A stretch of DNA of 64,000 bases. Origin: JAICXG01 sp963801255 (GTDB lineage: Bacteria > Verrucomicrobiota > Verrucomicrobiia > Chthoniobacterales > UBA10450). The position numbers and the translations under genes were made by a program. This document shows, in pieces, positions 17,898-27,429 of this stretch. The stretch is from the NCBI GenBank assembly GCA_963801255.1, contig CAWDEC010000015.1, positions 1 to 64,000 on the forward strand, written 5' to 3'. Below the pieces are notes generated by a model. It saw nothing but the letters and a program-made list of their open reading frames with translations, searched no databases and was not told where the DNA came from. Position 1 is the stretch's first letter. The number at the start of each line of letters is the position of its first letter.

Positions 17898-20800
17898 ATG
17901 AAAAAGCGCTCCTCTGCCGTACTCGAATCTGGTGAAAATGGTTCAGACGTGACCCAAGAGTCGTTAGATACAAGGCAAATTCTCGCGGCTCTGACCGCCT
18001 TTAAGCGCGGCGATTTCTCGGTCCGGCTGCCGGATGATTGGACCGGCCTTGCCGGGAAAGTGGCAGACACATTTAACGACGTAATCGCGCTCAATCAGCG
18101 GATGACCCTCGAGTTGGAGCGAATCGGTCGGGTCGTTGGCAAGGAGGGGCGAATCTCCCAGAGGGCGTCGATTGGTGATGTTTCGAATGGTTGGGCGGAC
18201 TCGATCGGTTCAGTGAATGCCCTGATTGGCGACCTGGTAAATCCAACCAGCGAAATGGCGCGTGTGATTGGTGCGGTAGCCAAAGGAGACCTCTCCAAAG
18301 TGATGGAGACGGAGATCGATGGGCGCCCATTGCAGGGCGAGTTTCTTCGGACGGCTAAGACAGTGAACACCATGGTGGACCAGCTGGGCGCGTTTGCGTC
18401 AGAGGTGACACGTGTCGCGCGTGAGGTCGGCACAGAAGGGAAACTCGGTGGCCAGGCGAAGGTGAAAGGCGTAGCCGGGACGTGGAAGGACCTGACCGAG
18501 AATGTGAATTTGATGGCCGGCAATTTGACCGCGCAGGTGCGTAACATCGCCACCGTTACGACCGCCGTCGCCAATGGCGATCTTACGAAGAAAATCACGG
18601 TCGATGTCAAAGGCGAGTTCCTTGAATTGAAGGATACGGTAAACGTCATGGTGGATCAGTTGCGCTCCTTTGCCTCGGAAGTGACACGCGTGGCGCGCGA
18701 GGTGGGCTCGGAAGGAAAGCTGGGCGGCCAAGCCAGGGTTGAAGGTGTTTCGGGAACTTGGAAGGACCTGACCGATTCGGTGAACTTCATGGCGCGTAAC
18801 CTGACCGGACAGGTGCGCAATATTGCCGAGGTTACGACGGCGGTCGCAACCGGTGATCTTTCCAAGAAGATCACGGTCGATGTAAAGGGCGAGATTTTGG
18901 AACTTAAGAACACCATCAACACGATGGTGGATCAGCTCAGCTCCTTCGCGTCGGAAGTTACCCGCGTCGCGCGCGAGGTCGGAACCGAAGGGAAACTCGG
19001 CGGTCAAGCCGACGTTAAGGGTGTGGCTGGAACCTGGAAGGACCTGACCGATTCGGTGAACTCGATGGCTGGCAATCTGACTGGCCAGGTACGCAACATT
19101 GCTGACGTCACGACCGCGGTCGCAAATGGCGATCTCTCGAAGAAGATCACGGTCGATGTGCGCGGTGAGATCCTGGAACTGAAGGACACCATTAACACGA
19201 TGGTCGATCAGCTCCGTGCGTTTGCATCGGAAGTGACTCGTGTTGCGCGCGAGGTGGGCTCGGAAGGCAAGCTCGGTGGCCAGGCGGATGTTCCCGGGGT
19301 CGCGGGAACCTGGAAGGATCTTACCGACAACGTGAACATGATGGCCGGCAACCTGACTGGCCAGGTGCGTAACATCGCGGAAGTCACCACCGCGATCGCG
19401 AACGGCGATCTCTCGCGCAAGATCACGGTCGATGTGCGGGGCGAGATCTTGGAGATGAAGAACACGATTAACACTCTGGTTGATCGTCTCGGTTCCTTCG
19501 CGTCGGAAGTCACCCGCGTTGCGCGCGAGGTCGGCTCGGAAGGAATTCTCGGCGGTCAGGCAGAGGTGCGCGGCGTTTCCGGGACGTGGAAGAACCTGAC
19601 CGATTCGGTGAATTTCATGGCCGGCAACTTGACCGCGCAGGTGCGTAACATCGCACTCGTTACCACGGCGGTCGCGAACGGCGATCTCTCGAAGAAGATC
19701 ACGGTCGATGTGAAGGGCGAAATCCTGGAGTTGAAAAACACCGTCAACACGATGGTCGATCAACTCAGCTCTTTCGCATCCGAAGTGACGCGCGTGGCAC
19801 GCGAGGTGGGATCAGAGGGCGAATTAGGCGGCCAGGCGGACGTGAAAGGTGTGGCTGGCACATGGAAAGATCTGACGGATTCAGTGAATTCGATGGCCGG
19901 CAATCTGACCGGTCAGGTGCGCAATATCGCAGAAGTAACGACGGCGGTCGCGCGGGGTGATCTCTCGAAGAAGATCACAGTCGACGTAAAGGGCGAGATT
20001 TTGGAACTGAAAGACACGATCAATACGATGGTCGATCAACTCAGCTCTTTCGCCGCGGAAGTAACCCGCGTGGCACGTGAAGTGGGCACCGAAGGAAAGC
20101 TGGGCGGGCAAGCCGATGTGCGGGGCGTCGCCGGCACGTGGAAAGACTTGACCGATAGCGTGAATTTTATGGCCGGCAATCTGACCGGTCAGGTGCGCAA
20201 CATCGCCGAGGTCACGACCGCAGTCGCCAATGGCGATCTTTCCAAAAAGATCACGGTCGATGTGAAGGGCGAGATTCTGGAGCTGAAGGACACCATCAAC
20301 ACGATGGTGGATCAGCTCAGTTCCTTCGCCGCAGAAGTCACCCGCGTGGCGCGCGAAGTCGGCACCGAAGGAAAGCTAGGCGGTCAGGCAGAAGTGCGGG
20401 GTGTCGCCGGCACGTGGAAGGATCTGACTGATTCGGTGAATTCAATGGCCGGCAATCTGACCGGGCAGGTGCGCAACATCGCAGAAGTCACCACCGCGGT
20501 CGCAAACGGCGATCTGTCCAAGAAGATCACGGTTGATGTGCGAGGTGAGATTTTGGAGTTGAAAGACACGATTAACACGATGGTCGATCAACTTCGTTCC
20601 TTTGCATCGGAAGTGACGCGCGTGGCTCGCGAAGTGGGTTCCGAAGGTGCGCTTGGCGGCCAGGCGCGAGTAGAAGGTGTTTCCGGAACCTGGAAAGACC
20701 TAACGGATTCGGTGAATTTCATGGCGTCCAATCTTACTACTCAGGTGCGCAACATTGCGGCCGTTACAACAGCAGTCGCAAGTGGCGATCTTTCCAAGAA

Positions 20801-23800
20801 GATCACCGTGGACGTTAAGGGTGAGATTCTCGAGTTGAAGAACACCGTCAACACGATGGTCGATCAGCTAAACTCGTTCGCCTCGGAAGTCACCCGAGTA
20901 GCGCGAGAAGTGGGCACGGAAGGAAAGCTCGGTGGTCAGGCAGTCGTAAAAGGCGTTGGTGGAACGTGGAAAGACCTGACTGATAGCGTGAATTTCATGG
21001 CTGGTAACCTGACTGATCAGGTGCGCGGCATTGCGAAAGTCGTGACCGCGGTCGCGAACGGCGATTTGAAACAAAAGTTGCTCGTGGAAGCGAAGGGCGA
21101 GATCGCAGCACTGGCCGACACGATCAACAGCATGACTGATACTCTTGCAACCTTCGCGGACCAGGTGACCACGGTGGCTCGCGAAGTGGGAGTGGAAGGG
21201 AAACTCGGCGGACAGGCTAATGTTCCGGGCGCGGCTGGCACGTGGCGTGACTTGACTGACAACGTGAACCAACTGGCAGCCAACCTAACGACTCAGCTCC
21301 GAGCCATCGCCGATGTGGCGACCGCAGTTACGAAGGGCGACCTGACACGGTCGATTCAAGTCGATGCGCGTGGAGAAGTCGCATTCGTGAAAGACAACAT
21401 CAACGAGATGATTGGCAACCTTCGCGACACGACCTCACGGAACAATGAGCAGGACTGGCTAAAGACCAACCTGGCAAAGTTCACCCGGATGCTACAAGGA
21501 CAGAAGGATCTGCTTACGGTGGGTCGAATGATTCTTTCCGAGCTGGCGCCCGTTGTTTCTGCTCAGCAGGGCGTCTTCTATATCATGAATGGCTCCCCAG
21601 AGGATCCCGAGCTGAAACTCCTTGCGAGTTATGCTTATCGCGAACGCAAAGGCGTGAACAATCGCTTCAAGCTAGGCGAAGGCCTGGTAGGACAGGCCGC
21701 GCTTGAGAAGGAGCGCATCCTTCTGACGAATGTCCCACAAGACTATGTCCAGGTAAGTTCCGGCCTGGGTGAGGCGCCACCGAAGAACATTGTCGTGCTG
21801 CCTATCCTTTTCGAGGGCCAGGTCAAAGCCGTGATGGAGCTATCCTCGATCGAGACATTCAATCCTACGCACCAGGCGTTCCTGGATCAGCTTACGGAAA
21901 GCATTGGCATCGTTTTGAACACGATCGAGGCCAACACGCTGACTGAAGATCTCCTCAAGCAATCGCAGTCGTTAGCCGGAGAGCTACAGAACCGTCAGCA
22001 GGAACTTCAGCAAACAAACCAGGAGCTGGAAGAGAAGGCGCGACAACTCTTCGAGCAAAATGAAGAGGTCGAAAAGAAAAATCGCGAGGTCGAGCAGGCG
22101 CGTCAGGCGCTGGAGGGCAAAGCTCAACAACTCTCTCTTACGTCACGTTATAAGAGTGAGTTCCTGGCAAATATGTCGCACGAGTTACGCACGCCCTTAA
22201 ATAGCCTTCTCATCCTCGCCGATCAGCTCGCGTCGAATCCCGAGGGCAATCTCCTGGGAAAGCAGGTCGAATTTGCGCGCACTATTCACGGCTCGGGGAA
22301 GGATTTGTTGAAGCTAATCAACGACATTCTCGACCTTTCGAAAATCGAGTCGGGCACGGTTATCCTTGACCTCGGCGAGTTGCACTTCGAAGAACTGCGC
22401 GAAAGTATGGAAAGGACCTTCCGGCACATTGCGGAAGATAAAGGCGTCGATTTCAATGTCACCCTCGACCCCGGCCTTCCCCCGGCAGTGTTCACTGACG
22501 CGCAGCGACTCGAGCAAGTGCTTAAAAATCTGCTTTCGAACGCGTTCAAGTTTACGGAGCGCGGCAATGTCGATCTCAGAATCGCTCCGGCTACAAACGG
22601 ATGGAGTGAGGGTCATGGCCCACTGACCCGCGCGGCTTCGGTGCTCGCCTTCGCGGTCACGGATAGTGGAATCGGTATCACGCCTGACAAACAAGGAACG
22701 ATCTTCGAGGCCTTCCAACAAGCGGATGGCAGCACGAGCCGAAAGTATGGCGGCACGGGCCTGGGCCTCGCAATCAGTCGGGAATTGGCACGCGTCTTAG
22801 GTGGCGAGATTAGGCTGGAGAGCGAGGAAGGACATGGAAGCACTTTCACGCTTTTCCTCCCACAGAGTTACAGTGTTACACCGGCGAAGCTGCAGGTTGT
22901 CCCTCGCACCTTCGCGGCGAAGGACGATTTGGCGACTCTAGAAGCGGCGCAAACGGAGAGCTCCGCTCCATTTGCCGTCTCTGACGATCGCGACAATATC
23001 GCTCCAAGCGACAAGGTGGTTGTGGTGATTGAGGACGATCATGAGTTCGCTCAATGGCTGGCGGATACGGCGCATGAAAAAGGATTCAAAGTGATCGCAG
23101 CGTCGCGGGGGGCGAGTGGGCTTGAACTGGTTCGGGAGTTTGCTCCGGCAGCAGTCTTACTCGACCTAAGTCTTCCGGACATCAATGGGTGGAAGGTGCT
23201 CAGTCGTTTGAAGAGCGACTTGAGCACCCGGCATATCCCAGTCTTTGTTATTTCGGTTAGCCAGGAGCCCGAGAACGCTTTGAAGCAGGGCGCGCTGCGA
23301 TTCCTCACCAAGCCGGTCGAGCAGCGGGACATTGACGAGGCCTTTGCTACCATCCATCGGATGCAGACGATCGAGGCGAGAAAGCTGCTTGTGATAGAAG
23401 ATGACGAGACTCAGCGAAACAATATTCGCGATCTAATCGGGAATGAAACCGCTCATATTAGCGATGCAGCAAATGCGCACGAGGCGCTTAAGCGATTGCG
23501 TGATGAGCTGTTTGACTGTGTAGTGCTCGACCTCATGCTCCCCGACATGTCGGGATTCGAGTTAATCAACAAGGTTCGCGAACAGCAACCTCACCTCCCG
23601 ATCATTGTCTACACCGGGAAGGATCTTACACCCGAAGAAGAGGAGAAGTTGAACCGCGTCGCACAAACCACAATTGTGAAGGATGTGCGCAGTCCGGAGC
23701 GCCTCTTCGACCAAACTGCCCTTTGGCTCCATCGCAACGCCGCACGTTTGCCAGCGGAGAAACGCGAAATCCTGCAACGACTTCATAGTCCTGATGTGAT

Positions 23801-24176
23801 CCTCGCCGGCAAGAAAGTGCTGCTCGTCGATGACGACGTTCGGAACATCTTTGCGATGACGAGTATGCTCGAGCGCTACAAGATGCAGGTAGTTATCGCC
23901 GAGACCGGTAAGCAGGCCATCAGTCAATTGCAGGAGACTGAGGGTATCGATCTCATCCTGATGGATATCATGCTGCCGGAAATGGACGGCTATGAGACCA
24001 TGCGCGCGATTCGCTCCATGTACGGCTTCGCCTCCATGCCGATCATCGCGTTGACTGCCAAGGCGATGAAAGGCGACCGCGAGAAGTGCATCGAAGCCGG
24101 CGCGAGCGATTACATTTCAAAGCCGGTCGATACCGAGCGGTTACTGAGTTTGTTGCGAAGTTGGCTGCATCGATAG
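17898..24176 (+). CDS. Giant cytosolic hybrid histidine kinase: poly-HAMP array, GAF, HisKA/HATPase, three receiver domains
   Basis: The protein is 2092 aa with no transmembrane segment. I start at ATG 17898 (MKKRSSAVLE); an upstream in-frame TTG at 17883 is unlikely. Residues about 40-1180 are HAMP-type repeats: a divergent N-terminal stretch, then eleven 92-aa units, each with EVTRVAREVG, GTWKDLT, NLT.QVRNIA.VTTAVA.GDL.KKITV and NTMVDQL. A GAF domain spans about 1190-1345 and a coiled coil about 1355-1415. HisKA follows with H1428 in SHELRTPLNS. The HATPase has NLLSNAFKFT, DSGIGI and GGTGLGLAIS. Three receivers carry phospho-acceptor aspartates D1756, D1878 and D2023. The architecture resembles fungal group III (Nik1/Os-1) poly-HAMP kinases and their bacterial relatives. 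The HAMP array probably senses or transmits a cytosolic cue. It is coupled (3-bp gap) to the next kinase. Confidence 0.95.
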   Translation: MKKRSSAVLESGENGSDVTQESLDTRQILAALTAFKRGDFSVRLPDDWTGLAGKVADTFNDVIALNQRMTLELERIGRVVGKEGRISQRASIGDVSNGWADSIGSVNALIGDLVNPTSEMARVIGAVAKGDLSKVMETEIDGRPLQGEFLRTAKTVNTMVDQLGAFASEVTRVAREVGTEGKLGGQAKVKGVAGTWKDLTENVNLMAGNLTAQVRNIATVTTAVANGDLTKKITVDVKGEFLELKDTVNVMVDQLRSFASEVTRVAREVGSEGKLGGQARVEGVSGTWKDLTDSVNFMARNLTGQVRNIAEVTTAVATGDLSKKITVDVKGEILELKNTINTMVDQLSSFASEVTRVAREVGTEGKLGGQADVKGVAGTWKDLTDSVNSMAGNLTGQVRNIADVTTAVANGDLSKKITVDVRGEILELKDTINTMVDQLRAFASEVTRVAREVGSEGKLGGQADVPGVAGTWKDLTDNVNMMAGNLTGQVRNIAEVTTAIANGDLSRKITVDVRGEILEMKNTINTLVDRLGSFASEVTRVAREVGSEGILGGQAEVRGVSGTWKNLTDSVNFMAGNLTAQVRNIALVTTAVANGDLSKKITVDVKGEILELKNTVNTMVDQLSSFASEVTRVAREVGSEGELGGQADVKGVAGTWKDLTDSVNSMAGNLTGQVRNIAEVTTAVARGDLSKKITVDVKGEILELKDTINTMVDQLSSFAAEVTRVAREVGTEGKLGGQADVRGVAGTWKDLTDSVNFMAGNLTGQVRNIAEVTTAVANGDLSKKITVDVKGEILELKDTINTMVDQLSSFAAEVTRVAREVGTEGKLGGQAEVRGVAGTWKDLTDSVNSMAGNLTGQVRNIAEVTTAVANGDLSKKITVDVRGEILELKDTINTMVDQLRSFASEVTRVAREVGSEGALGGQARVEGVSGTWKDLTDSVNFMASNLTTQVRNIAAVTTAVASGDLSKKITVDVKGEILELKNTVNTMVDQLNSFASEVTRVAREVGTEGKLGGQAVVKGVGGTWKDLTDSVNFMAGNLTDQVRGIAKVVTAVANGDLKQKLLVEAKGEIAALADTINSMTDTLATFADQVTTVAREVGVEGKLGGQANVPGAAGTWRDLTDNVNQLAANLTTQLRAIADVATAVTKGDLTRSIQVDARGEVAFVKDNINEMIGNLRDTTSRNNEQDWLKTNLAKFTRMLQGQKDLLTVGRMILSELAPVVSAQQGVFYIMNGSPEDPELKLLASYAYRERKGVNNRFKLGEGLVGQAALEKERILLTNVPQDYVQVSSGLGEAPPKNIVVLPILFEGQVKAVMELSSIETFNPTHQAFLDQLTESIGIVLNTIEANTLTEDLLKQSQSLAGELQNRQQELQQTNQELEEKARQLFEQNEEVEKKNREVEQARQALEGKAQQLSLTSRYKSEFLANMSHELRTPLNSLLILADQLASNPEGNLLGKQVEFARTIHGSGKDLLKLINDILDLSKIESGTVILDLGELHFEELRESMERTFRHIAEDKGVDFNVTLDPGLPPAVFTDAQRLEQVLKNLLSNAFKFTERGNVDLRIAPATNGWSEGHGPLTRAASVLAFAVTDSGIGITPDKQGTIFEAFQQADGSTSRKYGGTGLGLAISRELARVLGGEIRLESEEGHGSTFTLFLPQSYSVTPAKLQVVPRTFAAKDDLATLEAAQTESSAPFAVSDDRDNIAPSDKVVVVIEDDHEFAQWLADTAHEKGFKVIAASRGASGLELVREFAPAAVLLDLSLPDINGWKVLSRLKSDLSTRHIPVFVISVSQEPENALKQGALRFLTKPVEQRDIDEAFATIHRMQTIEARKLLVIEDDETQRNNIRDLIGNETAHISDAANAHEALKRLRDELFDCVVLDLMLPDMSGFELINKVREQQPHLPIIVYTGKDLTPEEEEKLNRVAQTTIVKDVRSPERLFDQTALWLHRNAARLPAEKREILQRLHSPDVILAGKKVLLVDDDVRNIFAMTSMLERYKMQVVIAETGKQAISQLQETEGIDLILMDIMLPEMDGYETMRAIRSMYGFASMPIIALTAKAMKGDREKCIEAGASDYISKPVDTERLLSLLRSWLHR
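18393..21428 (+). repeat. Eleven tandem 276-bp coding repeats (HAMP units)
   Basis: Starting at the F-A-S-E-V-T codons, units recur at exactly 276 bp: 18393, 18669 and so on to 21153. Units 1-10 are near-identical in protein sequence and very similar in DNA. Unit 11 (from 21153) is more diverged (QVTTVAREVGVEGKLGGQAN). Each 92-aa unit is long enough for two HAMP-like helical bundles in series. Such high internal identity predicts copy-number change by recombination, and assembly errors here would be easy. Confidence 0.9.
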
Positions 24177-24179
24177 GCC

Positions 24180-26360
24180 ATGGGCTCTTTGCCGAATCCG
24201 GTCGAGGGCGTGGACGATAGGGTCAATATCCTGATCGTCGACGACCGTCCCGACAAGCTCCTCGCATATGAAGCGATGCTCGGGGAATTGAACCAGAAAC
24301 TCGTCCAGGCACGCTCGGGCTTTGAAGCCTTGCGCTGCCTCCTGCGTGAGGACTTCGCTGTCATTCTGCTCGACGTCAATATGCCGGGAATGGATGGCTT
24401 TGAGACCGCATCAATGATCCGCCGGCGTCTGCGTTCCGAAACCACCCCAATCATCTTCATTAGCGCGGTGAACGACACGGAGACACATGTTTCCCGTGGC
24501 TACTCGTTAGGCGCGGTTGATTACATGCTAACGCCGGTCGTTCCAGAGATTCTGCGGGCAAAGATTGCTGTTTTTGTTGATCTCTACAAGAAGACGGAGC
24601 AGGTCAAAAGACAGGCCGAAGAGCGGGCGAAATATCTGCGGGATCAGGCGGCTCGCGCCGAGGTCGAGCGACGCCACGAACGGGCTTCGTTCCTCGCCGA
24701 AGCGAGCAACATTCTCGCAAGCTCGCTGGAAATGCGACAGACGTTTCAAAACCTCGCCGATCTTGTCGTGCCGAAGCTGGCAGACTTCTGTGTCATTTTT
24801 GCGAGCGATGATAGAAACGCACTTCGCCAGGTGGCGATTGCCCACACTCCGCTTGCCAACAATCCCGCGCTTCAGCGAGCGGCCAGCGAGTTTCCGACAA
24901 GTGCCGCTGCCCAAAAAGCGGCCGAGGATCTGTTGGAAACAGGAAAGCCTGTCACCTGCTGCGATTTGTCGAGTGGCAACCTGAATCAGCTTTTCACGCG
25001 CACTGAAGATCGCGATTTCGTCCGCTCGCTCGAGCCGAACTCATGTTCGGCGATACCGATCCGAACGATGGACCGCACGCTCGGCGTACTCTTGATGTTT
25101 AGTATGACGGCGGAGCGGACGTGCGGCGAACTCCAGCTGTCGATGGCGGAAGAACTCGCGCAACGTGCTGCCCTCGCACTCGAGAACGGGCGCCTCTACA
25201 AAGCAGCACAAGAAGCGCGCACGGATGCTGAGCGGGCGAACCTCGCGAAAGATCATTTCCTTGCCATGCTGAGCCATGAACTGCGCACGCCTCTCACGCC
25301 AGTCCTAACCTCACTCCTGGCCATGGAAGACCATGAGTTACCCCAGGATGTACGGGCCTCTCTCGAGATGATCCGGCGCAATGTCGAGCTCGAAGCAAGG
25401 TTGATTGACGACCTGCTGGATGTGACCCGTATCCGCAAGGGTAAATTGCAGCTCAGCCTGGAAATCGTGAATGCGCACGTGTTATTGCGCAACGCACTTG
25501 AGATCTGCGAAACGGAGATCGCGCAAAAGCAAATCGTGCTCGACTTGAAGCTGGAGGCCGATCGCGTCCATCTCCAGGCCGACTCAGCACGTCTCCAACA
25601 GGTCTTTTGGAACCTGATCAAGAATGCAGTCAAGTTCACGCCAAACGGTGGCCAGCTCACCATCCGAACTGGCAATAACCAAGACGACCTTGTAGTCGCA
25701 GTGACGGACACCGGTTGCGGGATCGCTCCGAAGTCGCTACACAAAATTTTCAATGCCTTCGAGCAAGGCGAATGGGTACGACAGGGCGGGCTTGGTCTTG
25801 GACTTGCGATCAGCAAGGCATTGGTAGAGGCGCATAACGGAACGATTGCCGCGGCAAGTCCCGGGCTCAGCCACGGCGCCACCTTTACAGCCGTGTTTCC
25901 GCTTTCCAGCCGCCAAACACTCGAACCCTCCATCGATCGGACATCGCGTCCCGTTGAGCGTAAATCGCTTCGTATTCTCTTAGTGGAGGACCACGAAGAT
26001 ACCAATCGATCGCTCACCCAGCTGCTTCGGCGTAGAGGTTATGAAGTAATGCCAGCGTTTACGATTGCGAATGCAATGGAGCTAGCGAACCTGGAACATT
26101 TCGACGTGCTGGTGAGCGATATCGGTTTGCCCGACGGCAGCGGCGTCGAGCTCATGCAACGACTGCATTCTACGAGACCAGTCTTCGGCATCGCGTTAAC
26201 CGGCTTTGGAATGGCAGATGACATCCAGCGCAGCCGCGCTGGCGGCTTTGCCTACCATCTGGTGAAACCAATAGACCTTAATCGACTTGATGCGCTGATC
26301 CAGGGGGCCGTCAAACCTAACCCAGGTGACCTGGCGCTCGAGGTAACACAGCCAGAGTGA
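24180..26360 (+). CDS. Hybrid histidine kinase with N- and C-terminal receiver domains
   Basis: This is a 726-aa cytosolic protein with domain order receiver, coiled coil, GAF, HisKA, HATPase, receiver. The first receiver has NILIVDDRPDK and phospho-acceptor D65 in ILLDVNMPGMDG. The GAF domain covers about residues 170-335. The H-box is MLSHELRTPLTP with H366. HATPase boxes are NLIKNAVKFTPNGG, VTDTGCGI and QGGLGLGLAIS. The second receiver has ILLVEDHEDTNR and D647 in LVSDIGLPDGSG. It begins 3 bp after the poly-HAMP kinase stop, so the two are almost certainly translated together. A receiver at the N-terminus suggests it accepts phosphate from the upstream kinase and then signals through its own kinase core. 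No DNA-binding output domain is present in either protein, so the final target lies elsewhere. Confidence 0.93.
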   Translation: MGSLPNPVEGVDDRVNILIVDDRPDKLLAYEAMLGELNQKLVQARSGFEALRCLLREDFAVILLDVNMPGMDGFETASMIRRRLRSETTPIIFISAVNDTETHVSRGYSLGAVDYMLTPVVPEILRAKIAVFVDLYKKTEQVKRQAEERAKYLRDQAARAEVERRHERASFLAEASNILASSLEMRQTFQNLADLVVPKLADFCVIFASDDRNALRQVAIAHTPLANNPALQRAASEFPTSAAAQKAAEDLLETGKPVTCCDLSSGNLNQLFTRTEDRDFVRSLEPNSCSAIPIRTMDRTLGVLLMFSMTAERTCGELQLSMAEELAQRAALALENGRLYKAAQEARTDAERANLAKDHFLAMLSHELRTPLTPVLTSLLAMEDHELPQDVRASLEMIRRNVELEARLIDDLLDVTRIRKGKLQLSLEIVNAHVLLRNALEICETEIAQKQIVLDLKLEADRVHLQADSARLQQVFWNLIKNAVKFTPNGGQLTIRTGNNQDDLVVAVTDTGCGIAPKSLHKIFNAFEQGEWVRQGGLGLGLAISKALVEAHNGTIAAASPGLSHGATFTAVFPLSSRQTLEPSIDRTSRPVERKSLRILLVEDHEDTNRSLTQLLRRRGYEVMPAFTIANAMELANLEHFDVLVSDIGLPDGSGVELMQRLHSTRPVFGIALTGFGMADDIQRSRAGGFAYHLVKPIDLNRLDALIQGAVKPNPGDLALEVTQPE

Positions 26361-26565
26361 CTGTCGGCGATGTTTTAGAGTGCTGCCTTGTCAGCCAGCA
26401 TCACTCTTTACTCATGAGGGCGGCAAACGTGGGAAGCTCTAACTGATGAGTATCTAGTTACCAGTTAGCCGGTCTGAGACTCATTGTTACCCTGAATCCT
26501 ATTCTCGGTCGTGCCACGGCATGCAGCGAGCAGGTATTTCGTGTCTCCGGGGATCAGCAGGATGC

Positions 26566-27429
26566 TTAGATCGTGCTTCCACTCCACTTCAGCTTCTGTC
26601 TTACCACGCTGAAGAATGACATCTGCGGCAGGACAGCCAGGGGCAGGATTTTGTCCGAACGCCGAATGCGCACCACCGAACCGAACTCGAGCAGGACCGG
26701 ACTGCGGCCGTCGATCGTGAGATAAATCGGATAATCCGGCTCGCCGGGTTCCACTTCGATCACCGAGCTATCTTCAACGATGAGCGAGCGGTTCGTCAGG
26801 ACATGAGGACAAATTGGGGTGATGACAAAGACGCCTGACTGTGGGGCAAGGATTGGACCCCCGGCGGAAAGTGAATAGGCGGTCGAGCCCGTTGGAGTCG
26901 CAATCACCAGGCCATCTGCGTTAAAATCGGTGAGTGCTTCCCCATTGACCCGAGTGCGCAAACGGATGAGCCGCGAAACTTCGCCGCGACTAAGAACGGC
27001 GTCGTTGAGCGCCAACATGTCGGTGGTGCGCGCCCCGCCCCGCGTAATCTCAACCGCGAGCAGCGCTCGATCGCTAAGAGAAATCTGGCCGCTGACGATC
27101 GCCTCGACCGCCTCACGATATTCGGAGGAGCTCACGCAAGTCAGAAAACCGAGTGAGCCAATGTTGATTCCCAGTATGGGCTTGATCTCGTGCAGGCAGC
27201 TCACCACCTGTAAAATAGTGCCGTCACCACCAAGCACGACGAGCAAATCAGCCGCGTCGGACACCTGTGCGATGGTCTGCTTCGACTTCGTGCCAATCAG
27301 CGCAGCGGTCTCTTTTTCCATCAACGTGGTGACGCCTGCTCTGACGAACGCCGCCTGGAGCTGACCGAGCAACTCCTTGGCACCAGTCTTGGCGGTGTTT
27401 GCGATCAGGCCGATGGTTTGCGGAGACAT
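26566..27429 (-). CDS. nadK: NAD kinase
   Basis: This 287-aa protein phosphorylates NAD to NADP with ATP or polyphosphate in the cytosol. It has the diagnostic GGDGT at residues 67-71 (LVVLGGDGTIL), the conserved NIGSLGFLT, the ALNDAVLSRG segment and the NADGLVIATPTGSTAYSLSAGGPI block that binds NAD. Length matches the bacterial PpnK/NadK family. The start codon lies inside the 3' end of the tlyA-like gene (25-bp overlap), pointing to translational coupling. Confidence 0.96.
   Translation of the reverse strand: MSPQTIGLIANTAKTGAKELLGQLQAAFVRAGVTTLMEKETAALIGTKSKQTIAQVSDAADLLVVLGGDGTILQVVSCLHEIKPILGINIGSLGFLTCVSSSEYREAVEAIVSGQISLSDRALLAVEITRGGARTTDMLALNDAVLSRGEVSRLIRLRTRVNGEALTDFNADGLVIATPTGSTAYSLSAGGPILAPQSGVFVITPICPHVLTNRSLIVEDSSVIEVEPGEPDYPIYLTIDGRSPVLLEFGSVVRIRRSDKILPLAVLPQMSFFSVVRQKLKWSGSTI

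Noticed and set aside
18399..19763. A 454-codon open frame on the minus strand
   Set aside because: It lies antisense to the repeated HAMP units, and its apparent repeats are mirror images of the coding repeats. The sense frame has clear domains.
18393..21428. Regular 276-bp repeats as CRISPR or satellite DNA
   Set aside because: The repeats are contiguous, in frame and encode HAMP units; there are no spacers.
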